12,345 bases of DNA from QNES01 sp023143415. Lineage in GTDB: Bacteria; Pseudomonadota; Gammaproteobacteria; Beggiatoales; Beggiatoaceae. Positions 6,116 to 12,345 of the stretch are shown here, piece after piece (within the stretch, counting starts at the first letter, position 1; every line of letters starts with the position of its first letter). The notes beneath the pieces are model-generated. The model made no database searches, was not told the origin of the DNA, and was given only the letters and a program-made list of their open reading frames with translations. The stretch covers positions 1 to 12,345 of the forward strand of contig DAOVUF010000127.1 of assembly GCA_030632725.1 (NCBI GenBank). The letters are read 5' to 3'. Position numbers and translations under genes: made by a program.

Positions 6116-6340
6116 ATATCAGTCACGTTGATTATTTTGATAGTAGTGCTTTAGTCAAACGCTACTTCAATGAAGAGGGTTCTGTTTGGGTTCAGGATCG
6201 TTGTAATGAATTAACGAGAACGATTGCATTTGCAGAAATAGGGCGAGTGGAAATTGCTGCCTTCTGGCAAGTTACGCGGTGGTTTTATTACTCAAACTGA
6301 ATATCAACAAGCCATAACTGACTTAGCGAGGGTAGGGTCA
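6106..6340 (+). pseudogene. PIN-domain toxin remnant, frameshifted and truncated
   Basis: The N-terminal part of a VapC-like ribonuclease: YFDSSALVKRYFNEEGS with the first catalytic Asp, then FAEIGRVEIAAFWQV with the conserved Glu position. The reading frame fails at about 6274, where one extra base leads to RWFYYSN and a stop at 6300. Skipping that base restores RGGFITQTEYQQAITDLAR, ending near 6331. That is the expected next part of this PIN subfamily. Homology then stops where the foldback repeat 6339-6446 begins. Roughly the last half of the domain, with the remaining acidic residues, is absent. The product should be inactive. The single-base shift could be a sequencing error, but the truncation would remain. 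Confidence 0.75.
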
Positions 6341-6446
6341 ATGCCATTAAGTTAAGGGCGAACACACAGGTCTGCCCCTACAAAAACCCGCGCGTGCTTG
6401 TAGGGGCGAACCTGCGTGTTCGCCCTGGCTTAACTTAATGGCATTG
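6339..6446. repeat. 108-bp foldback repeat, second copy of the GCCATTAAG/GTAGGGGCGAACC element
   Basis: The ends aatgccattaagttaag (from 6340) and cttaacttaatggcatt (to 6445) are complementary. Inside are the same gtctgcccctacaa and ttgtaggggcgaacctg blocks as at 993-1138. The 8-mer gagggtag occurs on both sides (6328-6335 and 6447-6454), a possible but offset target duplication. The element abuts the truncation point of the PIN gene. Confidence 0.75.
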
Positions 6447-6469
6447 GAGGGTAGTTACGTTGAAAAATT

Positions 6470-6501
6470 GTGGGTTTCCACTTCGTTCCTACCCACCCTA
6501 C
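6470..6501. repeat. Right-arm copy of the GTAGGGTGGGTAG repeat
   Basis: GTGGGTTTCC to CCACCCTAC matches the right arm of the element at 2653-2685 with some changes. No full left arm is present; the gagggtag pieces at 6328 and 6447 may be remnants. Confidence 0.5.
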
Positions 6502-6571
6502 TTTACTGGTTCGCCCAGTGAAATGATTTATCTGAACGTCTATAGTATGACGCAGAGTGTCATTGAAGGCA

Positions 6572-6592
6572 TTCCCAAACAGAGTTTGGGAA
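6572..6592. repeat. TTCCCAAAC-AGA-GTTTGGGAA hairpin after the methyltransferase gene
   Basis: A perfect 9-bp stem with a three-base loop, six bases beyond the stop codon of the minus-strand methyltransferase gene. It could mark the 3' end of that transcript, but no T-run follows. The sequence resembles a hairpin that is dispersed in repeat-rich cyanobacteria and sulfur bacteria. Confidence 0.6.
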
Positions 6593-6597
6593 CTGTG

Positions 6598-7311
6598 CTA
6601 TATCTTTGATATTCTAAGCATTCTTTGTTGGTAATCTTGGTTTTTCATCACATTTGAAATGTTTTTCACATTTGAAACATCATGCCCAAGGTTCTTTAGA
6701 GGTCCAAGATCAAATACTGTCAGACCATTCCTAGTGCACGCTTCACTGTAAAACTCAAAAGTTCTACTGACTATCGGGAATTCCTCCCACTTGCCTTCCT
6801 TCCCAGCGCCGATATGTACATTTGCGTAGAAAACGCCTTCAGCTGACAAATGTTTATTCACAAAATTGAGTGCATCGTTAAGAATGTCATCGCTCATGTG
6901 AATGAGTACTGAAAATGCCCACACAAAATCAAATTCCTGATCAATGATGAGTTGTGAAATATCTGGAGACATCAAGAGGGTTGGATTCTTCACTTCTAGC
7001 CTAGCTTCTTGTAGTTCCTTTCGACCTTCATCTAGAGCTTCTTCTCTTGACTCAATTCCGAAATAGTGGCCATTTTCAAGGTAGTCGATTAATGGTATCC
7101 CGCCTCTAAGAGTCCCACAACCAACATCAAGAAGATAGTGTTGTGGCTTCAAATTAAAATCTTTCAAGAATTTAATTTGAAAATCGCGTTTCATTTTCCA
7201 AAGTTTGCTGGGACCGACCAACGTATGACGACGCTCCGCCTTGGTTTGTGTTAACGATTTCAGGCGGCGTTTTAGGACTCTCAGTATATTTTTCATATTC
7301 TTCATATTCAT
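6598..7311 (-). CDS. Class I SAM-dependent methyltransferase, unknown substrate
   Basis: A 237-residue methyltransferase. Motif I LDVGCGTLRGG (61-71) binds S-adenosylmethionine, E87 in YFGIES is the acidic ribose-binding residue, and FDFVWAFSVLIHM (127-139) is the motif IV-like strand. The first 45 residues are basic (KRRLKSLTQTKAERRH). Nothing marks a DNA methyltransferase: there is no NPPY or DPPY. Substrate could be a sugar, lipid or small molecule; similar proteins occur near surface polysaccharide genes. I prefer the ATG at 7311, but ATGs at 7305 and 7296 are possible, and a TTG at 7338 would add nine residues. It lies about 400 bp after the large ATPase gene on the same strand, too far to assume an operon. 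Confidence 0.8.
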   Translation of the reverse strand: MNMKNMKNILRVLKRRLKSLTQTKAERRHTLVGPSKLWKMKRDFQIKFLKDFNLKPQHYLLDVGCGTLRGGIPLIDYLENGHYFGIESREEALDEGRKELQEARLEVKNPTLLMSPDISQLIIDQEFDFVWAFSVLIHMSDDILNDALNFVNKHLSAEGVFYANVHIGAGKEGKWEEFPIVSRTFEFYSEACTRNGLTVFDLGPLKNLGHDVSNVKNISNVMKNQDYQQRMLRISKI

Positions 7312-7338
7312 TATCCACTTTATATTTGTTAATATCAA

Positions 7339-7705
7339 AAAGGCCTAACTAAAAGTAGACACTCTAAAAGGCGTATTATGCGAATTAAAAGTTCAGAAAC
7401 TGTTTTAAAATCAAAACTTTAAAAATAGCCTGTTAGTTTTTTCTGGAGTCCAAAGCTGAAGATTTGGCGACTTAATACACGGTTCCAAAGCGAAAGCGTT
7501 GTACTCCAAAAAACGTTCAAAGCGAAAGCGTTGTACTCCAAAAAACGTCCAAATAAATCTTATTAACGCAATTTACCAAATCATTTCCAATAAGTCAAGT
7601 TTTTTCACCTTATTTAACAGGCATAAATAATCACAAAATTTAAATATCTTTTGAAATCAATGATTTAAATAAATTTAACGATAATGGGAGATATTTTCGT
7701 ATTGT
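7339..7705. other. Non-coding spacer of 367 bp
   Basis: AT-rich sequence between the methyltransferase and the large ATPase gene. The only clear structure is the tandem repeat at 7486-7548; a related ggagtccaaagc sequence lies at 7445. I see no open frame with family features and no convincing promoter or terminator. Confidence 0.6.
7486..7548. repeat. Tandem duplication, 31-bp unit, 32-bp period
   Basis: Units 7486-7516 and 7518-7548 are identical. On the minus strand each reads as a TTTTTTGGAGTACAACGC-type repeat, with a small inner palindrome (agcgaaagcgtt region). The ggagtacaac part is shared with the arm at 3482. Two units only. Confidence 0.8.
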
Positions 7706-10700
7706 TCATTCCAACACCATTCTGATATTAAGCGGTTGTTTGCCCTGGGTGACGGCTTGTAAATGCCTTTCAATACGCCGCTGTAACTCTGGCAGGGTGA
7801 TAGGAAAACCGCCTTCGGCAATGGCTTTTTGAAAATGATTGAAATTAAAAGCGACTTTTTCCAAACCCGATAAAGATTCTTGCACGGCTTCCAGAAAGGC
7901 GTAATTGATTTCGTCGGGCAAAGTCTCCTCCGTCAAGAATTGCTCCAATAAGGCACGATTTTCTGTTTGGAGAAGTGCCCATTGTTCAGAAACCTTGATT
8001 GCTTTTAATTCAGTCAATAATATTTTTGTCCATTCGTTGTGAAGTTGTTCTAAAGTGTCGCTGATTTCTGCCAGTGTTTCTGCGGCGGAGTGTTGTACCA
8101 CTTCTGAACTCGCTTTAAAGTCGCAATGGGGGCAAAACGCATTCGCAAATAAGTCCGATTCGCTTAAATCAAAACAGCTTTCGAGTTGATTCAGCTTGAT
8201 TTCAAAATCATCTAATTGTTGCTGAGGCATAAGCTCAATGTGAGCCAATTTCTTTAAGCGGATAAAACGGGCTTCTTGTAATAAACGCATTTTCTGTTCA
8301 TAATCTTCCGCCCCCAATCGCGCTTGTTTATGTAAATCAAGGTAAATTTGCCGGTAGGTTTTCTGTAACGTTCCTAACTGTTGTTGGATATGATAACTAA
8401 AACCGCTACTGCTCAATTGTTTTTTATCAGCGAGGCGGGGCAACAGGCTATTACGTACCTGTTTCATTTCTTGAATCCAGGGATGTTCAGGCGGTAAAAC
8501 CGCTTCTGCTGTCATCAAATAAGCCGCTGTTCGGTTCAACTCGCTGAGAATTGAAGTCAAAAGATTAATCTCTTGTAACGTTTCAAATCTTTGCCGCTGG
8601 GCGATGATTTCTTCGGTGCTATAGCGAAAGTGCTTGAATTGCCCTGGGGTTGAATAGGTTTGCAGCGTTTCTAAGACGTTTTTGGTTTCTGATAATTCCG
8701 CCCGATATTGCTGCATTTCAGTGTGACTCAGCACCGCTTTTCCCCAAAAAATCGCGCCTTTGCTTAATTCATCTTGGGTTTTTAGCAGAATCGCCCATTT
8801 TTTGTTGACTTCTCTGTGTAAGAGAAGTACCACATCGCTCTCATTTTGGGTTAATTTCAGGGCGAAATCTGGCTTTAAACCGAATAATTCAAATAGGGCT
8901 TTTAGGGCAGGCACATTAAATTCTTTTGGGCGTTCAAGATGTTTAAATGCCAATAAGTCTTTAATGGGGATTTCCGCAAGCGTTTTAAAATTAGCCGCCG
9001 TGATTTTTTGCCCAGGGTAAGCCAATACCAATTCCCCAGCATAAACCAGTGCTGCTAGGATAACGATAACAAATTCTGGTTCAAGGCGGTATTTTTCGGG
9101 AAGAAGATAGTATTCAGGAAGTAATTCATTTTGATTTAAAACTTGTCCTTGCGGTTTTTCAGTGAATTTCTCAAGAATATAAGTGGCATATTTTGAGTGG
9201 GCATTAAGCGGATCAAGACGTTCTCCGTCTAACAAAAGTAGGGCATCTAAAACGCTATTGGCTTGTTTTGAAGGTTTCTGAGTGACAATGCCACGCAATG
9301 CTTCAGAAGCGGCTTGTGTGAGATTATCTTGGGTAATGAGTATAGAGAAAACGGGATATTCAGGGGCTTGTTCAGAAAAATAGTCTTCTAAGCAAAGGCT
9401 CGCGGTGATATTCATCAACTCCCGAAAATTAACACGTTCTTCTCTGTCAAGCCGGGTTAAATCGCGGATTGTTTTATCCTTTGCCCAGTCTAATAGCAAT
9501 TTCGTGCGATTTTGATAAGTGACTTCAAAGGCGTTATTGAGATTATTCTGCAACCAGGCGACTAATTGCGCGAGATAAACTTTCGCTTTAGAGTCATAAA
9601 CCGATTTTGGATGCCCTGATGAACTCAACGCTAAAAGAGAAGCGGCAGTGTAATTGCGTAGAAGATGATGAAAATTCTCGTCTTTATTTTTGAGGCGGAA
9701 AAAGACTTCATCTGCTGTCGTTGCGTTTTTTCTGTATTTGGGTGGTTCATAAGGTTGCAGGAAGTAGAGATAAAATTCCCGTTGTGGTACAGCTGTAGAA
9801 CGCTCATTTGGCGTGCCAAAAAACAAGTAGCCTGGGCGTTTAACCTTATGACTATGCCATTCCAGTTCATATTGCCAAATGAAAAAATGACCGACATAAG
9901 GTTCATCAGTGACTTCCATCACTTGTCGGAGAGCGGTATAGTAATGACGATCAAGTTCATTATCTTCAACAATTTCTGCGCGATTTTCAATAATGGCTTC
10001 AAAATCTTCGCTCTTTTTCAGATCAAGATAATATTGCCCATTATTCGGATTCGCCGAAATAAATTGCCGATTCACCGTTTTTAGAATTTCGCGTAAAACC
10101 AATTCAACATGGGAAAGCAAATCATCTGCGGGGTTGCCCAAATCTTCAAGCCCCGGTTGATATAAGCATAAATTGTCCCTCAATTCTTGCGCCGTGACAC
10201 CGACAGGAGTATAAAAGTCATAAGTGGTGAGCCGATGCACTGACAGGGCATGAATAATTCGCATCGCCATTGCTTTATAATTGGGGCGCGTAAATGCGCG
10301 ATCAATGCGATCTGCTAATACTTGGCTACAATTGATCACTTCCCGAATATCGTCAGTAGCGCGAAATGAGAAATTTTCTCGCAATATATTCCAATAGCTA
10401 TCATAAGCCAATAATTTTGGTTCATTCTCAGGCACTTCTTGATTAAGCAAAGCCTGCATTGCCTGCTCTAACGTTTTAAGCACTTCGCGTTGCTCTACGG
10501 CAATAATTTTCTCAAAAATATCAATATAATCAGGATGTACCGGAAATAAATCAACAAATTCTTCCAGGCGTTCATTCAGGGCAGTATAAAATTTGGTGAA
10601 GGGCTGCAAATAATGGCGAATTTTATCCTTCTGCGTCGCGTTTTTCTTGAGCAACCGCTCCGACACAACGAATTTAATATCACTGCGCGTAATGAGTAAT

Positions 10701-11431
10701 TGTTCAAAACGATCCTTGACACGGCGCAACTCATTTGCAGCAAACTTAAAACGAGGAGTTGAAAAAATGGATTCCTGCACACCAGCAATAAAGCGAAAAC
10801 GGTTATTTTGGCACATTTCGCCGATTTCACGCAAAAAACTCAAATCAAGAATCAATTCTCGATCTTTACGACTACTTAAAAACTCTAATAATTCATCAAC
10901 AACTAATAGCAGCCCTTTCTCTGGATAACGCCTCTTAAAAGCAGACATCATATTTTCAAAGGCACCCTTGTTATTCGTAATTTGGTTAGCCGGCGGAAAT
11001 TGGAAATGAACGCCAATCTTTTCCAAATCGGTTTCAATTTCCTCAGTAAGACAATCGCGGAGTGAACGTTCAACCGCGCTCATTTCCACACGAATAACAT
11101 GGAAATAACCGGCAACACTTTGTTGTGCGGCTTCCGCCACTCTTCTATGAGACAGACTTTCTAGTAACGTCGCATTTTCTGCGAGACTTGAAATCACCGC
11201 CATGAGATGTGACTTACCCGTGCCATAATTACCGACAATAAACAGCCCTTTCTTGTCGCCGGTTTCGTCAAAACGGAGTTGTTCAAAGAGTAAATTGATG
11301 AGCTTATCAGCCATCTCTTCAGAAATGACATAGGTTGTCACCAGACGTTTGATTCTATCGGATTGATCAACTTGTCGGAATTGAATAACCGTCTCTAACG
11401 GTTCAAATTGGATTAATTCAGAGTATTGCAT
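7706..11431 (-). CDS. Large P-loop ATPase, DUF6079 / BrxC-PglY-like
   Basis: A 1241-residue AAA-type ATPase. Walker A is GNYGTGKSH (67-75, K73, S74) and Walker B is LLLVVDEL (174-181, D179, E180). RFIAGVQES (213-221) is sensor-like, and RRVKDRFEQLLITR (236-249) could hold an arginine finger. The middle is long and helical; a single CPHC pair (C1100, C1103) lies near the C-terminus among predicted coiled-coil segments. Architecture and length fit the DUF6079 and BrxC/PglY proteins, P-loop components of BREX phage defence. No PglZ, PglX or other BREX gene is nearby, so its job is uncertain. Start: the frame opens at 11560, but MQYSELIQFEPLETVIQ at 11431 looks like the native N-terminus, and the extra 43 residues come from hairpin and repeat DNA. 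Neither start has a clear Shine-Dalgarno. The ATPase call is firm; the BREX link is moderate. Confidence 0.85.
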   Translation of the reverse strand: MQYSELIQFEPLETVIQFRQVDQSDRIKRLVTTYVISEEMADKLINLLFEQLRFDETGDKKGLFIVGNYGTGKSHLMAVISSLAENATLLESLSHRRVAEAAQQSVAGYFHVIRVEMSAVERSLRDCLTEEIETDLEKIGVHFQFPPANQITNNKGAFENMMSAFKRRYPEKGLLLVVDELLEFLSSRKDRELILDLSFLREIGEMCQNNRFRFIAGVQESIFSTPRFKFAANELRRVKDRFEQLLITRSDIKFVVSERLLKKNATQKDKIRHYLQPFTKFYTALNERLEEFVDLFPVHPDYIDIFEKIIAVEQREVLKTLEQAMQALLNQEVPENEPKLLAYDSYWNILRENFSFRATDDIREVINCSQVLADRIDRAFTRPNYKAMAMRIIHALSVHRLTTYDFYTPVGVTAQELRDNLCLYQPGLEDLGNPADDLLSHVELVLREILKTVNRQFISANPNNGQYYLDLKKSEDFEAIIENRAEIVEDNELDRHYYTALRQVMEVTDEPYVGHFFIWQYELEWHSHKVKRPGYLFFGTPNERSTAVPQREFYLYFLQPYEPPKYRKNATTADEVFFRLKNKDENFHHLLRNYTAASLLALSSSGHPKSVYDSKAKVYLAQLVAWLQNNLNNAFEVTYQNRTKLLLDWAKDKTIRDLTRLDREERVNFRELMNITASLCLEDYFSEQAPEYPVFSILITQDNLTQAASEALRGIVTQKPSKQANSVLDALLLLDGERLDPLNAHSKYATYILEKFTEKPQGQVLNQNELLPEYYLLPEKYRLEPEFVIVILAALVYAGELVLAYPGQKITAANFKTLAEIPIKDLLAFKHLERPKEFNVPALKALFELFGLKPDFALKLTQNESDVVLLLHREVNKKWAILLKTQDELSKGAIFWGKAVLSHTEMQQYRAELSETKNVLETLQTYSTPGQFKHFRYSTEEIIAQRQRFETLQEINLLTSILSELNRTAAYLMTAEAVLPPEHPWIQEMKQVRNSLLPRLADKKQLSSSGFSYHIQQQLGTLQKTYRQIYLDLHKQARLGAEDYEQKMRLLQEARFIRLKKLAHIELMPQQQLDDFEIKLNQLESCFDLSESDLFANAFCPHCDFKASSEVVQHSAAETLAEISDTLEQLHNEWTKILLTELKAIKVSEQWALLQTENRALLEQFLTEETLPDEINYAFLEAVQESLSGLEKVAFNFNHFQKAIAEGGFPITLPELQRRIERHLQAVTQGKQPLNIRMVLE

Positions 11432-11478
11432 ATTGTGAATGGTGAATGGTGAATGAAGCTCTAAACACACGAGGTTCA

Positions 11479-11512
11479 AGAAATCCGATTTTTTTTCAAA
11501 AATCGGATTTCT
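11479..11512. repeat. 15-bp hairpin in the leader of the large ATPase gene
   Basis: The arms 11479-11493 and 11498-11512 (agaaatccgattttt and its complement) pair perfectly around tttc. If the ATPase begins at 11431, this lies about 50-80 nt upstream of the start in the 5' leader, where it could affect mRNA stability or be just another repeat. It is flanked by a gtgaatggtgaatg repeat at 11435-11454. Confidence 0.7.
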
Positions 11513-11789
11513 AAATCTCAACTTGAAAAAGCGAGTTTTGTCAGAATTTTCAGAAGTCATTAATAATTGATGTCATTTTCAAATGATTGCATTTTTACAA
11601 GAATTATAAAAATTTTTCAAGGGATAATAATGAAAAAAAACCGTTTTCTTTGCTAATCAATGACTTATAATTTTTTATTTCCTTAAATTTGATCACGCTT
11701 TTTTTAGCAGTTAATAATTAATAATTGTTAGAATCAGAATTTTCAGAATTTGAAAATTTTCAGAATTAAAAATCAATTTCGTTTTCGAG

Positions 11790-11828
11790 TCGAGGCGAAA
11801 GTGTTTTAAAGAAAAACTTTCGCCTCGA
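11790..11828. repeat. TCGAGG-family hairpin, copy 2
   Basis: The arms 11790-11802 and 11816-11828 pair perfectly (tcgaggcgaaagt and complement), with an AT-rich 13-nt loop. The inner stem CGAAAG differs from the other copies, yet its partner arm changes to match. Confidence 0.8.
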
Positions 11829-11885
11829 TCAGTTATTCCCATGCTGACTATAAAACCTCAAAGGTTTTAAATTCTGTTAATTCTA

Positions 11886-11926
11886 TTCGAGGCTAAAGTT
11901 TTTTGAAGAAAAACTTTAGCCTCGAA
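11886..11926. repeat. TCGAGG-family hairpin, copy 3
   Basis: The arms 11886-11903 and 11909-11926 pair perfectly over 18 bp, with loop tgaag. The inner stem is CTAAAG. The half-copy at 2482-2500 carries the same gaggctaaagttttt sequence. Confidence 0.85.
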
Positions 11927-12033
11927 TATTCTGAAAATTCTGATTCTAACAATTATAATGGGAATATCCCCATTGAAGTTTTCCACCTATAGATGTTAAA
12001 ATAAACCTATTCATAATGTTAACCACACCAGTA

Positions 12034-12060
12034 GGGCAGACTTGTTCCTGCCCTTTTTTT
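12034..12060 (+). terminator. Hairpin plus T-run before the AAA-ATPase gene
   Basis: GGGCAG (12034-12039) pairs with CTGCCC (12048-12053) and is followed by seven T. This is the form of an intrinsic terminator on the plus strand. It ends only 14 bases before the ATG at 12075, so it could end transcription from upstream, attenuate the gene, or be a decayed GGGCAGAC repeat; a neighbouring plus-strand gene upstream is absent. Confidence 0.45.
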
Positions 12061-12074
12061 AACGGGTTTTTATC

Positions 12075-12345
12075 ATGCTAAAATTTCCCTATGGACTTTG
12101 CGATTTTTATCGCATTCAAACCAATCACTATTTTTACGTGGATCGCACCAGCCACATTCGCCAGATTGAAGACTATGGCAATCAACTCATTTTCTTACGC
12201 CCGCGCCGATTTGGAAAAAGCCTTCTTTTATCAATGCTAGAAAATTATTATGATGTAGCAAAAGCAGATGAATTTGAAAAGCTGTTTGGGCATTTAGCGA
12301 TTGGGAAAAATCCAACGCCTCTGCATAATCAGTATTTCGTGATGA
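12075..12345 (+). CDS. AAA-ATPase-like protein (PF09820 type), N-terminal part, cut by window end
   Basis: Ninety codons are visible from the ATG at 12075 before the window ends. The start MLKFPYGLCDFYRIQ, then YFYVDRT (19-25), and RPRRFGKSLLLSMLENYYD, which contains the P-loop (RRFGKS, about 44-49), form the hallmark N-terminus of the AAA-ATPase-like family. These proteins usually carry a PD-(D/E)XK nuclease-like domain at the C-terminus, outside this window. The cellular role of the family is not established; such genes are numerous in repeat-rich bacteria such as Beggiatoaceae and Bacteroidetes. A weak GGG before the ATG (12064-12066) may serve as ribosome binding site. The family call is strong; function is open. 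Confidence 0.85.
   Translation, partial: MLKFPYGLCDFYRIQTNHYFYVDRTSHIRQIEDYGNQLIFLRPRRFGKSLLLSMLENYYDVAKADEFEKLFGHLAIGKNPTPLHNQYFVM

Larger units (their letters stand above)
11721..11956. mobile_element. 236-bp element with perfect 29-bp terminal inverted repeats
   Basis: The ends 11721-11749 and 11928-11956 are perfect reverse complements. Between them lie two TCGAGG-family hairpins (11790-11828, 11886-11926) and a small hairpin (taaaacct-caa-aggtttta, 11851-11869). There is no open frame. It looks like a non-autonomous mobile or composite foldback element. No clear target duplication is visible. The rest of the 11561-12074 spacer has no gene; 11561-11720 is AT-rich and shows nothing I can name. 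Confidence 0.6.

Noticed and set aside
6598..7311. Methyltransferase as the PglX partner of the BrxC-like ATPase
   Set aside because: It is far too short for PglX and lacks the NPPY-type motif of DNA adenine methyltransferases; the 400-bp gap also argues against coupling.
8760..10928. Several open frames of 80-140 codons on both strands
   Set aside because: All lie inside the large ATPase gene, whose frame is continuous and carries the conserved motifs.

Overview
The window is AT-rich, bacterial, and full of short foldback repeats between ordinary protein genes. Repeat load, codon style and gene content (WaaE-like glycosyltransferase, VapBC, Fic, PD-(D/E)XK-associated AAA-ATPase) suggest a large filamentous sulfur gammaproteobacterium of the Beggiatoa/Thioploca/Thiomargarita type. 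That assignment is inference; no rRNA, tRNA or other marker is present.

Layout. 1-226: non-coding palindromes. 227-967 (-): family 2 glycosyltransferase, probably lipopolysaccharide core. 993-1138: a large foldback in the divergent spacer. 1188-2306 (+): an exported prokaryotic ionotropic glutamate receptor (ligand-binding domain split by two membrane helices and a pore loop) that lacks the usual potassium filter. 2307-2754: three foldback repeats. 2755-3401 (-): a complete VapB-VapC pair. 3594-5159 (-): a Fic AMP-transferase fused to an AbiEi-like N-terminal region, whose last residues are encoded by repeats. 5160-5791: repeats and a 134-bp MITE-like element. 5792-6340 (+): an antitoxin-like gene with its frameshifted, truncated PIN toxin. 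6339-6592: more repeats. 6598-7311 (-): a SAM-dependent methyltransferase of unknown substrate. 7339-7705: spacer with a 32-bp tandem duplication. 7706-11431 (-): a 1241-residue P-loop ATPase resembling DUF6079 and the BrxC/PglY proteins of BREX phage defence, here with no BREX partners. 11432-12074: leader hairpin, then a nested foldback region. 12075 to the window end (+): start of an AAA-ATPase-like gene.

This is an accessory region. Two intact defence or toxin-antitoxin modules (VapBC, Fic), one decayed module and one orphan BREX-like ATPase are separated by repeat islands. The genes do not form one operon: only VapB-VapC and the antitoxin/PIN pair overlap, and most others are solitary with spacers of 190-640 bp. 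The two most notable items are the glutamate receptor with a non-canonical pore and the solitary BrxC-like ATPase. Among the repeats, the most informative signal is a hairpin family whose stem sequence differs between copies while base pairing is kept.
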